A stretch of 52,779 nucleotides of DNA from Lachnospiraceae bacterium (GTDB lineage Bacteria; Bacillota; Clostridia; Lachnospirales; Lachnospiraceae). The stretch's first letter is position 1. Each line of letters opens with the position of its first letter. Below are positions 34,864-43,157 of the stretch, piece by piece. The stretch is from the NCBI GenBank assembly GCA_017551165.1, contig JAFZMO010000003.1, positions 1-52,779 on the forward strand, in the 5' to 3' direction. A program made the translations under genes and the position numbers. Below the pieces are notes generated by a model, which searched no databases, had not been told where the DNA came from, and was given only the letters and a program-made list of their open reading frames with translations.

Positions 34864-35592
34864 TTACAAGATTGGGCTTTTCATCGGCTTCCCACCCCCG
34901 CGAGGGTATTTGGCGGGTGTAGCTTTCTCCTTGCGAACTACAATCAGGCTGCGTCCGAAATCACTATTCGGCACTGTAAACTTCACAGTATCCTCAAGAT
35001 TTCCTCCGAGCGTGCGGATTGCTTTCGCTGCTTCCGTGAGCTCCTCCTCGCAATCCTGGGACTTATATGCCACCATCGCTCCTCCGACTGCAGTCAGCGG
35101 AAGGCAGAATTCAGTTAGTGAGGCCATCCTTGTAACCGCCCGGGAAGTGCAAAGATCGAACTGTTCGCGATACTGTGTGTTCCTTCCAAGCTCCTCTGCC
35201 CTGCCGTGAACACAAGTTACATTCGAAAGTCCGAGCGCCGCAACTACCTCTTCAAGGAATCGGATCCTCTTTCCGAGCGCATCCATGAGCGTGACTTTGA
35301 GGGAAGGGAACAGAATCTTCAACGGAATTCCGGGAAATCCCGCTCCGGTGCCGACATCGATCAGGCGGAGAGGTGTATTCAATTTGTCGACAGAGATCGC
35401 CTTGACAAGACACAAACTGTCCAGCCAATGCTTCACACAAACCTCCTCGTACTCCGTGATCGCCGTGAGGTTCATCACCTCATTGGTCGCGACCATCATC
35501 TCGTAGTACGTGTGAAGCTGTGCGATCTGTTCTGCAGTCGGGTTCAGTCCGAGTTCTGTCAACCCGCTCATCAATACATCATCGTTGTACAT
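34864..35592 (-). CDS. rsmG: 16S rRNA G527 N7-methyltransferase
   Basis: RsmG (GidB) makes m7G527 in the 16S rRNA 530 loop; loss causes low-level streptomycin resistance in several bacteria. The 242-residue protein starts MYNDDVLMSGLTELGLNPTA. It has NLTAITEYEEVCVKHWLDSL, the SAM motif LIDVGTGAGFPGIPLKILFP, VTLMDALGKRIRFLEEVV and FDLCTSRAVTRM, all standard. It follows mnmG after 38 bases that contain a parS site. It is the last gene before a terminator, so it closes the rpmH-to-rsmG run. Confidence 0.97.
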   Translation of the reverse strand: MYNDDVLMSGLTELGLNPTAEQIAQLHTYYEMMVATNEVMNLTAITEYEEVCVKHWLDSLCLVKAISVDKLNTPLRLIDVGTGAGFPGIPLKILFPSLKVTLMDALGKRIRFLEEVVAALGLSNVTCVHGRAEELGRNTQYREQFDLCTSRAVTRMASLTEFCLPLTAVGGAMVAYKSQDCEEELTEAAKAIRTLGGNLEDTVKFTVPNSDFGRSLIVVRKEKATPAKYPRGGGKPMKSPIL

Positions 35593-35609
35593 GCTACCTC
35601 CACGCCAAA

Positions 35610-35625
35610 TGTTTCACGTGAAACA
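35610..35625. promoter_or_regulatory. parS site between mnmG and rsmG
   Basis: TGTTTCACGTGAAACA, perfect, fills most of the 38-base gap. With the site in parB this gives two loading sites within 2 kb, about 9 kb left of oriC. Confidence 0.97.
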
Positions 35626-35630
35626 TTGCT

Positions 35631-37553
35631 CTATTCTTCCGGCTCCGATGCCTTCCTCGCATAGTTGTTCAGCCATACCAGCAACACGGAGATGTCCGCG
35701 GGCGATACGCCGCTGATCCGGGATGCCTGTCCGACGTTGTTCGGTCGCAGTTGCTGGAGTTTCTGTCTTGCCTCCAGTCGAAGCGACGGGATTGCCGTGT
35801 AGTCCAGATCCTCCGGTAAGCGTCTGCGTTCCAGCTTCTTGAAGTGCTCCACCTGCTGTCGCTGTCGCTCGATGTAACCTTCGTACTTAATCTCTATTTC
35901 TACTTGTTCTATAACATCTGTATCAAGCATTTTCCGCTCGGGATCAAGTCCGGCGAGCATCTCATACGTGATCTCCGGTCTACGCAAAAGCTCTGCGAGC
36001 GATGTTCCGGTATGTATAATTGAGGTGCCTAAATTGCGTAAATATTCACACACAGTCTCCGATGCACCCAGAACTGTCTCGTTAAGTCGAAGCAGCTCAT
36101 CGGCGATCGCCTGCTTCTTCGCGAGGAACTTTTCATACCGCTCCTCGGAGATGAGTCCCACTTCGTGTCCGATCTCGGTCAGTCGAAGGTCCGCGTTGTC
36201 CTGGCGGAGCAGCAGACGGTACTCCGACCGGCTCGTCATCATGCGGTACGGCTCTCTCGTCTCCTTCGTCACAAGGTCGTCGATCAGCACGCCGATGTAC
36301 CCCTGTGACCGGTCGATGATCATCGGCTCTCTTCCCTGCAACAACAGCGCCGCGTTGATCCCCGCGACAAGTCCCTGTGCCGCCGCCTCCTCGTAGCCCG
36401 AGCTGCCGTTCGACTGGCCCGCGCTGAAGAAGCCGTGGATCATTTTGCTCTCGAGCGACGGCTTGAGCTGCGTCGCCTTCAGGCAGTCATACTCGATCGC
36501 ATATGCGTTGCGCACGATCTTCGCATGCTCCAGACCGCGGATCGAGCGATACATACGGATCTGTACCTCCTCGGGCAGGCTCGACGAGAGTCCCGAGAGA
36601 TACATCTCGTTCGTGTACTCGCCCTCCGGCTCGATGAACACCTGGTGGCGGTCCTTCTCGGGGAAGCGCACAACCTTGTCCTCGATCGACGGGCAGTAGC
36701 GCGGCCCGGTTCCCTTGATGTCTCCGGAAAATAAAGGCGACCGGTCGATATTTTCCCGAATGATCTCGTGTGTCTCCTCGTTCGTGTACGTCAGATAGCA
36801 GGGCACCTGCTCTCGCGCGATATCCTCCGCGCGGTTTGTAAACGAAAACGGCACGACAGGCTCATCGCCGTACTGCGGCGTCATCGCCTCATAATCGATC
36901 GTGCGTCCGTCAATTCGCGCCGGCGTTCCGGTCTTAAAGCGAAGCACTTCAAGTCCCGCCTTCACAAGCGAGTCCGTGAGCATCGTGGCTCTCGGAAGTC
37001 CGTTCGGACCGGTGTACTGGCTAACTTCGCCGAAGATGCAGCGTGCGTTCAGGTACACGCCTGAGCACAGGATCACCGCCTTGCAGGGGAAGATACCGCC
37101 CGACGCGATCTTCACGCCGGTCACCTGCTTCGTCCCGTCCGGAAGATCCTCCCACAACAATTCCGAGACCTCCGCCTGCTTCAGCGTAAGGTGGTCCTGA
37201 TTTTCCATCACCTTGCGCATCGATGCCGTGTAGCGCTGCTTGTCGGCCTGCGCGCGCAGCGAGTGCACCGCCGGCCCCTTCGATATGTTGAGCATTTTGC
37301 TCTGAATATACGTCTTGTCGATGTTCTTGCCCATCTCGCCGCCGAGCGCATCGAGCTCGCGCACAAGGTGTCCCTTGCTCGTTCCGCCGATGTTCGGGTT
37401 GCAGGGCATCAGCGCGATCGTGTCCGCGCTCACCATGAACACAATGGTCTCGCAGCCAAGGCGCGCGCAGGCAAGCGCGGCCTCGCAACCGGCGTGGCCG
37501 GCCCCGATCACCGCGACATCGTAAGAATCGCACATGTATTCCGGAATGTTCAT
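35631..37553 (-). CDS. mnmG: tRNA uridine 34 modification enzyme MnmG (GidA)
   Basis: MnmG, an FAD enzyme, works with MnmE to make 5-carboxymethylaminomethyluridine at the wobble position. The 640-residue protein has the N-terminal dinucleotide fold [40 protein letters not shown] (GidA signature), the FAD-region [20 protein letters not shown], and [20 protein letters not shown] (GidA family signature). The C-terminal [17 protein letters not shown] helix region contacts MnmE. Start [11 protein letters not shown] follows GAGG at 9 bases; an internal ATG six codons later is weaker. It lies 120 bases after mnmE. Confidence 0.98.
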   Translation of the reverse strand: MNIPEYMCDSYDVAVIGAGHAGCEAALACARLGCETIVFMVSADTIALMPCNPNIGGTSKGHLVRELDALGGEMGKNIDKTYIQSKMLNISKGPAVHSLRAQADKQRYTASMRKVMENQDHLTLKQAEVSELLWEDLPDGTKQVTGVKIASGGIFPCKAVILCSGVYLNARCIFGEVSQYTGPNGLPRATMLTDSLVKAGLEVLRFKTGTPARIDGRTIDYEAMTPQYGDEPVVPFSFTNRAEDIAREQVPCYLTYTNEETHEIIRENIDRSPLFSGDIKGTGPRYCPSIEDKVVRFPEKDRHQVFIEPEGEYTNEMYLSGLSSSLPEEVQIRMYRSIRGLEHAKIVRNAYAIEYDCLKATQLKPSLESKMIHGFFSAGQSNGSSGYEEAAAQGLVAGINAALLLQGREPMIIDRSQGYIGVLIDDLVTKETREPYRMMTSRSEYRLLLRQDNADLRLTEIGHEVGLISEERYEKFLAKKQAIADELLRLNETVLGASETVCEYLRNLGTSIIHTGTSLAELLRRPEITYEMLAGLDPERKMLDTDVIEQVEIEIKYEGYIERQRQQVEHFKKLERRRLPEDLDYTAIPSLRLEARQKLQQLRPNNVGQASRISGVSPADISVLLVWLNNYARKASEPEE

Positions 37554-37673
37554 CCCTCGCTACCTCGTCTGCTGTATTTCCGATCGCGCCGCAGAATTAA
37601 CCGCACCGCAACCTCGTATCTTCTCTGTAATTGCGCTTTCCGCGCCTCTGCCGAATTTCTCCTCCCGGCTGCA

Positions 37674-39083
37674 TTATTTGCCGAGACAGAATTCGGAAAA
37701 TATCATGTTGATGACGTCCTCGTCCGGCTCCTCGCCGAGAATTGTCCCCAGCGTCTCGTACGCGGCCGTCAGATCGATCGTATAGAAATCCTCGGGCATT
37801 CCCGCCGCCATGCTCTCCTGCACGCGCAACAGGCTTCCCTCTGCGGCCAACAGCGCCTGCTTATGCCTCTCCGATGTGATCACGCACTCGTCGTCCGCCG
37901 CGATCCGCTCTGCGAAGAACATCGATGTGATTCGCTCCTCAAGTTCCTCGAGACCTTCGCTCGTCTTCGCGGAGATCGCGATCGGCAGTGACGTATCAGC
38001 CTCTTTGCCGGCCTTCTCCATCGCACCACGCAGCATTGCCGCATCCGTCACAGTCGCGAGATCAGACTTGTTCAACAGCGCGATCATCGGCTTGTCCCCG
38101 CACGAAGCGAGTATGGTAAGATCATTTTCGTCCATCGGCGCCGAGCTGTCAACCACCCAAAGGATCAGGTCCGCCTCAGCGGCTGCCTGCTTTGCGCGCT
38201 CCACGCCGATCCGCTCCACCGTGTCGTCTGTCGCGCGAATGCCCGCGGTGTCAACCAGAAGAAGCGTGATGCCGCGCATGCGCACCTCCTCCGTGAGCGT
38301 GTCGCGCGTCGTTCCGGCAATCTCCGTCACGATCGCACGATCCTCCCCGAGGAGCGCATTGAGCAGCGAGCTCTTGCCCGCGTTCGGCCGCCCCACGATG
38401 ACCGTGCGGATGCCCTCGCGCATGCGTCGCCCGTCCTCGGCAGTGTCGATCATTTTGCGAATCCGGCGCAGCTGTTCCGCTGTCTGCCGTGTCATTATCT
38501 CGTCAAATCCTTCAAAACTCAGGTGCTCGGGGTCGTCGAGCGTCGCCTCGATCTGCGCGATCTCCCGCAGAATCTCATTGCGGACAAGCGAGATCTCCTC
38601 TCGCTCTCGTCCGCGCAACTGACGGACGGAATTCTTGAGCGCAAGCTCATTTTTCGCACTGATGATGCCTGCGACAGCCTCCGCCTGGCTGAGATCGATG
38701 CGCCCGTTCAGGTATGCCCGTCTCGTGAATTCGCCGGGCTCCGCAAGTCGCGCGCCCGCCGCGAGCACCGCCTCCAGCACACGCTTCGTCACCAAAACGC
38801 CGCCGTGGCAGTCGATCTCGATCGTGTCCTCGCGCGTGTATGTGCGCGGGGCCTTCAGAACGAGCATCAAAACCTCGTCGATCGTGCGTCCGCTCTGCGG
38901 ATCACAGATATATCCGTAGTGCACGGTGTGACTCGCACAGTCTCCGGCCTTCGCTCCCCCGCGGAACACCCTGTCCGCTACGGCAAATGCCTCCGGCCCG
39001 CTTATGCGAACGATCCCGATCCCGGAGGGCGACAGTGCCGTCGCGATCGCTGCGATTGTATCCTGTTCTCTTACGATTGCCAT
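37674..39083 (-). CDS. mnmE: tRNA modification GTPase MnmE (TrmE)
   Basis: MnmE is the potassium-dependent GTPase partner of MnmG. The 469-residue protein shows the N-terminal folate-binding region (MAIVREQDTIAAIATALSPS). The G domain is complete: GRPNAGKSSLLNALLG (G1), TTRDTLTE (G2), DTAGIRATDD (G3), LLNKSDL (G4) and IAISAKTSEG (G5). The C-terminal FCLGK is the conserved Cys-x-Gly-Lys end. The ATG at 39081-39083 has no good SD. The strong GGAAGGAGGG lies about 36 bases upstream, before an out-of-frame GTG, and an inverted repeat, CCGTGAG/CTCACGG, lies between them (39094-39119). Confidence 0.97.
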   Translation of the reverse strand: MAIVREQDTIAAIATALSPSGIGIVRISGPEAFAVADRVFRGGAKAGDCASHTVHYGYICDPQSGRTIDEVLMLVLKAPRTYTREDTIEIDCHGGVLVTKRVLEAVLAAGARLAEPGEFTRRAYLNGRIDLSQAEAVAGIISAKNELALKNSVRQLRGREREEISLVRNEILREIAQIEATLDDPEHLSFEGFDEIMTRQTAEQLRRIRKMIDTAEDGRRMREGIRTVIVGRPNAGKSSLLNALLGEDRAIVTEIAGTTRDTLTEEVRMRGITLLLVDTAGIRATDDTVERIGVERAKQAAAEADLILWVVDSSAPMDENDLTILASCGDKPMIALLNKSDLATVTDAAMLRGAMEKAGKEADTSLPIAISAKTSEGLEELEERITSMFFAERIAADDECVITSERHKQALLAAEGSLLRVQESMAAGMPEDFYTIDLTAAYETLGTILGEEPDEDVINMIFSEFCLGK

Positions 39084-39181
39084 CGTCTGACACCCGTGAG
39101 ATTACGTCAAACCTCACGGTCCCTCCTTCCTTAACATCGCTCGTATAAGCCGTCCGGCGGAAATCCTCTCCACCAATAGCG

Positions 39182-39222
39182 AAAAAGACAGCAAAGGGAA
39201 TTGCGTTGTCCGCAATTCCCTT
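39182..39222 (-). terminator. Hairpin terminator after jag
   Basis: AAGGGAATTGCG (39194-39205) pairs perfectly with 39211-39222. A TTTTT run on the minus strand lies 7 bases past the stem, so termination may be partial. Confidence 0.7.
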
Positions 39223-39255
39223 ACCATCCGAATCTCTAACAATTCACTAATATGT

Positions 39256-40272
39256 TTAGTTGTTGTTATTGTTCTGCTCGGCCTGCGCCTTCTCAGCGGC
39301 TTTCGCCTCCTTGTAAGCAGCATAGTCCTTCATGTAATCCTTGCTGTAATCCGGCGAATCGGCATCCTGGTTGAAACGCTTCTTGTCGAAGCGGTTGTTG
39401 TAGCCGCCGTAACCGCCCTTGCCGCCGCGATTGCCGCCGTAGCCTCCCTTGCCGCCGCGGTTTCCGCCGTAACCACCCTTGCCGCCGCGGTTGTTGTAAC
39501 CGCCGCGATTGCCGTAACCGCCGCCGTAACGGCTGTTGTAACGGCGCTCCTCGTAAGGTGCGTCAGCGCGAAGCGTAACGATAACCTTGCGGTAAGGCTC
39601 CTCGCCCTCGCTGTGCGTCTCGACATAGCGATCGCCCTGCAGAGCAGCGTGGATGATGCGTCTCTCATAAGGATTCATCGGCTCAAGCGCAACGTTGCGG
39701 CGCGTTCTGCGAACGCGGACAGCGATATTTTTCGCAAGATTCTCAAGCGTGGACTTGCGGCGCTCACGGTAGTTCTCCGTGTCGAGCTTGATCTTGTAGT
39801 ACTGGTTGCACGCGCGGTTAACCGCAAGGCTGGTGAGATACTGCAGAGCGTCGAGCGTCTGGCCGCGCTTGCCGATCAAAGAGCCCATGTCCGTGCCTTC
39901 GATATTGATGTAAATGTTGCCCTCTTCCTCGTTGACTTCCGCCGAAACCTCTGCGGAAAGACCCATGGCATCGAGGATTTTGCAAATAAAGTCAACTGCT
40001 ACGTCAGCCGGTGCATCACCGGTCGCAGCAACGGTTCCGAGAACATCCTTGACCTCGTCAAGGATGTCTGCCGCCTCAGCAGCCGGAGCCGCAGCAACAG
40101 CGTCGGCATCGTAGCCTACGCGGATTTTCACGCTCTTGAAGAGCCCAAGGAATCCGCCCTTCTCTTCCTCAAGAACCTCTACCGACAACGTATCAACGTC
40201 ACAGCCGAGTTCCTGAGCGGCCGCTGCCTTCGCGTCCTCCAGGGATTTCCCTGTAAATTCCTTGTATTCCAT
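39256..40272 (-). CDS. jag: RNA-binding protein Jag (KhpB)
   Basis: Jag (KhpB/EloR) binds RNA with KhpA and affects cell elongation and sporulation-related expression. The 338-residue protein has a Jag-N domain (MEYKEFTGKSLEDAKAAAAQ to about 54). An Ala/Val linker follows, then a KH domain with GSLIGKRGQTLDALQYLTSL and an R3H domain with NPYERRIIHAALQGDRYVET. The C-terminus (about 270-320) is Gly/Asn/Arg/Tyr-rich with three GGKGGYGGNR-type units, then a charged helix ending QAEQNNNNN. The tail is longer than in Bacillus. The start at 40272 is set by AGGA before it; the yidC stop is one base away, so the genes are coupled. Confidence 0.95.
   Translation of the reverse strand: MEYKEFTGKSLEDAKAAAAQELGCDVDTLSVEVLEEEKGGFLGLFKSVKIRVGYDADAVAAAPAAEAADILDEVKDVLGTVAATGDAPADVAVDFICKILDAMGLSAEVSAEVNEEEGNIYINIEGTDMGSLIGKRGQTLDALQYLTSLAVNRACNQYYKIKLDTENYRERRKSTLENLAKNIAVRVRRTRRNVALEPMNPYERRIIHAALQGDRYVETHSEGEEPYRKVIVTLRADAPYEERRYNSRYGGGYGNRGGYNNRGGKGGYGGNRGGKGGYGGNRGGKGGYGGYNNRFDKKRFNQDADSPDYSKDYMKDYAAYKEAKAAEKAQAEQNNNNN
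39402..39495 (-). repeat. Three 30-bp repeats coding the GGKGGYGGNR units of Jag
   Basis: Tandem 30-base units code for Gly-Tyr-Asn-Arg-rich peptide repeats in the C-terminal tail of Jag. The tail looks like an RNA-binding or phase-separating RGG-type region. Confidence 0.7.
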
Positions 40273-40273
40273 G

Positions 40274-41632
40274 TCATTGATCCTCATCATTCTTCAAAAT
40301 GTTGGCGATCGCAGAGATTCCGACCTTACCGTTATTCTCGGCAGCCTTCTTCGAAATCTCATCCTTCTTCTCCTGCGAGATCTTGGCACCCTCGTTGCGC
40401 TTTGTCGACTTGCTGCCGTTGCCCATCTTGGACGTGTCCATGCTCGCGATCGAGCGGGTGCTCGACTTGGCGATGGTGGACATACCCTCGCTCTTGGAGT
40501 AGATACCGTATTTCTGGTTACGCTCGGCTATCTTGGTCTGATTCTGAGCCATGATATCCTCGACATTGTACTTCTCAAGATACTTGTTGATTGCGAGCTG
40601 CTGTACGATCTGTACACCGCTGCTCATAACCCAGTAGATACCGACACCGATCGGCATGAACACACAGAACACACCGGACATGATCGGCAGGACCGTGGTC
40701 ATCGCGCCCATACCGGGCATGGTCTCTTCCTCTCCGTCCTTCTTCTTGCTCTTCTGCTGCGCCGTCGTTATCTTGCTCGTCGCAAACTGCAGAACAAACG
40801 CAAGGATCGGAAGAAGGATTGCCGGAAAATGATATCCCGGCGCATCGAGAATGCTGTATTTTCCGAGACTGTTGATCTTTAAGATCTTGTCAATGTCGCC
40901 GGAGCGATTGCTCATTGCGTTCTGGAACGAAGCAGACTGTGCGAGCTTGTTCCAGTTCTCAACGTCCTCGCCCTCCAGCGTAACGCCGTTTCGGAAATCC
41001 TCCCAGACTTCCGTGTTGAATACCGAGAAAATGTCGATCAGATCGGTTGCGGTGAAATTCGTATCCGTGCTCTTCTTCTCTCGAAGCGACACCTTCTTGG
41101 CGGTGTAAAACTCGTAGATTGCCTTGGTGATACTTTCATCGGAAAAATCCTTGTCCGTATCATCAATCTGCGTGATCTCCGTGCCGACGCTCTTGTAGAG
41201 AGCCTTCACATCGGTCACATACGCGGGGATCGCGTAGATAACCTTGTACAATGCGAACATGATCGGAAGCATGATCAGAAGCGGAAGACAGCCGCCGAAC
41301 GGGCTCGAGCCGTACTTCTGGTAAATCTCCTGCTGCTCCATCGTATAGCGCTGCATTGCATCCCGGTCACTCCGGTCGATTCCGCGGTACTTCTCCTGCA
41401 GTGCCTTGATCTCAGGATTCATGAGAGCGGAAACTTTGGCAAATTTCTGCTGTTTGATCGTGAGAGGAAGCATCAGCATTTTTACGACGATCGTAAATAC
41501 CACGATGCAAAGTGCAATGTTTTGGATGCCCATAGCGGCAACCAGTTTGTAAATTGCATTGAGGATCATTCCCATGACCCAGGCGAAAGGCTTCAGAATG
41601 CCTCCGACCCTGGTCAGAAAAATCAAATTCAT
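40274..41632 (-). CDS. yidC: Membrane protein insertase YidC (Oxa1 family)
   Basis: YidC inserts membrane proteins with or without SecYEG. The 452-residue protein is longer than Bacillus SpoIIIJ. It has five predicted core helices; the first is preceded by MNLIFLTRVGGILKPFAWVM and no lipoprotein signal. The second contains LCIVVFTIVVKMLMLPLTIK. There a Lys (residue 51) stands where Escherichia and Bacillus use the groove Arg. A large insertion (TDVKALYKSV to KSTDTNFTATDLIDIF) lies between helices 2 and 3, and an Lys-rich C-terminal tail (RNEGAKISQEKKDEISKK) may contact the ribosome. It sits between yidD and jag with short spacings, as is usual. Confidence 0.96.
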   Translation of the reverse strand: MNLIFLTRVGGILKPFAWVMGMILNAIYKLVAAMGIQNIALCIVVFTIVVKMLMLPLTIKQQKFAKVSALMNPEIKALQEKYRGIDRSDRDAMQRYTMEQQEIYQKYGSSPFGGCLPLLIMLPIMFALYKVIYAIPAYVTDVKALYKSVGTEITQIDDTDKDFSDESITKAIYEFYTAKKVSLREKKSTDTNFTATDLIDIFSVFNTEVWEDFRNGVTLEGEDVENWNKLAQSASFQNAMSNRSGDIDKILKINSLGKYSILDAPGYHFPAILLPILAFVLQFATSKITTAQQKSKKKDGEEETMPGMGAMTTVLPIMSGVFCVFMPIGVGIYWVMSSGVQIVQQLAINKYLEKYNVEDIMAQNQTKIAERNQKYGIYSKSEGMSTIAKSSTRSIASMDTSKMGNGSKSTKRNEGAKISQEKKDEISKKAAENNGKVGISAIANILKNDEDQ

Positions 41633-41648
41633 TTATGGTCCTCCTTCG

Positions 41649-41861
41649 TTACGGAACCGGATCATACCCTCCCTTGTGGAACGGATGACACCGCAGGATC
41701 CGCCTTACGGCCAGATACCCGCCCTTGACGGCGCCGTACTTTTCAATTGCTTCCATTGCATACTGGGAACACGTGGGCGTGTAGATGCAGCAAGGCATCT
41801 TCTTCAGCCCCGACAGATGTCTCCGGTAAAACCGGATCAGTGCGAGTAAAATTCGTTTCAT
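41649..41861 (-). CDS. yidD: Membrane protein insertion efficiency factor YidD
   Basis: YidD is a small amphipathic partner of YidC. The 70-residue protein ([20 protein letters not shown]) has the diagnostic Cys-x-(F/Y)-x-PxCSxYA block [20 protein letters not shown], followed by [21 protein letters not shown]. An upstream frame of 24 codons overlaps rnpA and is rejected. The start ATG overlaps the rnpA stop as ATGA. The gap to yidC is 16 bases. Confidence 0.96.
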   Translation of the reverse strand: MKRILLALIRFYRRHLSGLKKMPCCIYTPTCSQYAMEAIEKYGAVKGGYLAVRRILRCHPFHKGGYDPVP

Positions 41862-42187
41862 ATCGTAATTCCATGCAGTCCCGCTACATGCAGAACCGCC
41901 TCCGTGATCTCTGCCTGCGTCCTTCCGACGCAAGTTCTCCGTGCAATGACGATGACGTCCAACCCGGTGTTGAAACGTGCACCGCTTTGTCGCAAGCTCT
42001 CCCGGATCAGGCGGCGCACCCTGTGACGGACCACGCTGTTGCCGATCTTCTTGCTTGTGACAATTCCTATTCGGTTTTGCTCAGTTCCGTTTTTCGCGAT
42101 ATACATCACGAGATAACGGTTTGCTCGGGAGACGTTCGCGTCGTACACCGACTGAAACTCCCGGCCTTTTCGTAGTGAATGTACCAT
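41858..42187 (-). CDS. rnpA: RNase P protein component
   Basis: RnpA binds the catalytic RNA of RNase P and helps 5' end maturation of tRNAs. The 109-residue protein is [20 protein letters not shown] and so on, with the conserved RNR-like [20 protein letters not shown] and [11 protein letters not shown]. The start at 42187 follows GGGGATGG; an open frame 20 codons longer lacks an SD. It lies 71 bases after rpmH and overlaps yidD. Confidence 0.97.
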   Translation of the reverse strand: MVHSLRKGREFQSVYDANVSRANRYLVMYIAKNGTEQNRIGIVTSKKIGNSVVRHRVRRLIRESLRQSGARFNTGLDVIVIARRTCVGRTQAEITEAVLHVAGLHGITI

Positions 42188-42258
42188 CGTTCCATCCCCT
42201 GTCCGGACACGCTTCTTACCGTTGTCCGGAGAAAAGAGAAAGGTCACATAACTGCGAC

Positions 42259-42393
42259 CTAAGCGGAAATGCTGTGTCTGCCCTTGGCACGTCTAGCGGA
42301 AAGCACTTTTCTGCCGTTAGCGGTTTGCATTCTCTTGCGGAAACCATGAACTCTTGCATGGCTCTTAGCCTTCGGCTGATACGTCATCTTCAT
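42259..42393 (-). CDS. rpmH: 50S ribosomal protein L34
   Basis: L34 is a 44-residue basic ribosomal protein ([20 protein letters not shown], then [20 protein letters not shown], then SISA). It matches the family along its full length. AGGAGG lies 9 bases before the ATG at 42393; a second in-frame ATG is two codons later. It is the first gene of the leftward origin-proximal series. Confidence 0.99.
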   Translation of the reverse strand: MKMTYQPKAKSHARVHGFRKRMQTANGRKVLSARRAKGRHSISA

Positions 42394-42447
42394 ATCGCAG
42401 GTCCTCCTTTTTCCCATATTAACCCATTATAGAGTTATGCGTGGTCT

Positions 42448-42476
42448 ATTATAGTGATTTTGTCAATCCCCGTCAA
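42448..42476 (-). promoter_or_regulatory. rpmH promoter
   Basis: TTGACG (42471-42476 complement) and TATAAT (42448-42453 complement) are 17 bases apart. Initiation would be about 48 bases before the rpmH start. Confidence 0.88.
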
Positions 42477-42495
42477 GCATTTTTTCTACGTGGGT

Positions 42496-42672
42496 GGAGA
42501 GGCTTGGTTGCCTCGCTTAGCGGCGACCGAGTACTAAGCGACCGTTTCATGTTCGTATCAAGGAGCGCTGCTCACGAACTCGCTACGCTCAAACACCCTC
42601 GCAGCGCTCCTACTCACATTCACGCTCGCCAAGGACTCGTCGCATGCTGCGCTTCGGCAACCAAGCCTCTCC
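42496..42672. repeat. Nested palindromic intergenic element, copy B
   Basis: The 177-base element has the same layout as the one at 18662-18846. An outer arm is followed by TCGTATCA (42553-42560), an inner 9-base arm (42562-42570), the core GAACTCGCTACGCTCAAACA (from 42576), CCTCG and the inner arm's complement (42602-42610). CATGC and the outer arm's complement follow. The arm sequences differ between the two copies but stay self-complementary. Confidence 0.82.
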
Positions 42673-42720
42673 CCCCCTCAAAAAAGCTTGACGTTCCAAA
42701 ATCACTATAATACCGCATAA

Positions 42721-43032
42721 CGCACCTCTTCTTTTGTCATGCCAAGCTTTCGCGTGATCATCTACCTCGGCAATTCAGAAGATTCGCAAGAAACCGTGTT
42801 CGATTACTTTATCTTTCGGATCCGGAAAACAGGCGCGCCGGCTGCTGCAAAAAAGGAACGGCGCTCAGTAAATTTGATGTTTTAGCACGTTTGAACAATT
42901 GTCGCAGCGAAGTGTTGCGCAGCCCACGAGCGAGACAATTCGTCTCGGACACGCGAATTCTTCCCGAAAGAGGCGTTCGGGGGGACCGGTGTAAAAATGT
43001 TTCTTCCTTATATAAATGTGAGGTGATTTTTG
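42721..43032. other. Upstream region of dnaA without a supported gene
   Basis: A 48-codon frame on the plus strand (42739-42885) lacks a ribosome binding site and matches nothing known. A short hairpin, CGAGAC against GTCTCG, is at 42954-42970. No DnaA boxes were seen in this part, so the origin boxes lie downstream of dnaA. Confidence 0.6.
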
Positions 43033-43061
43033 TTGCGTAAAATGACTTGTTGTAGTATAAT
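43033..43061 (+). promoter_or_regulatory. dnaA promoter
   Basis: TTGCGT (43033-43038) and TATAAT (43056-43061) are 17 bases apart. The leader to the dnaA start is about 90 bases. Confidence 0.85.
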
Positions 43062-43157
43062 AAATTGTGCCCGTTTTCGGCTTTTATTTTCCTTAGACCA
43101 CAAAATGTAGGGTATAACGAAAATCTGCCGTGTTTTTACTTCCTGGAGGCTTACAAT

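Larger units (their letters stand above)
42434..42720. repeat. 287-base quasi-palindrome between rpmH and dnaA
   Basis: The left arm (42434-42478) contains the rpmH promoter and its inverted copy lies at 42686-42720 (CTTGACG, then CAAAATCACTATAATA, then CGCATAA). Between them a perfect 17-base repeat GGAGAGGCTTGGTTGCC (42496-42512) pairs with 42656-42672. Inner arms CGCTTAG/CTAAGCG and GGAGCGCTG/CAGCGCTCC follow. The right-hand promoter copy has a 12-base spacer and should be weak. Confidence 0.85.

Noticed and set aside
42739..42885. 48-codon plus-strand frame between rpmH and dnaA
   Set aside because: There is no ribosome binding site, and the promoter-like arm upstream has a 12-base spacer. 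It may be a remnant.
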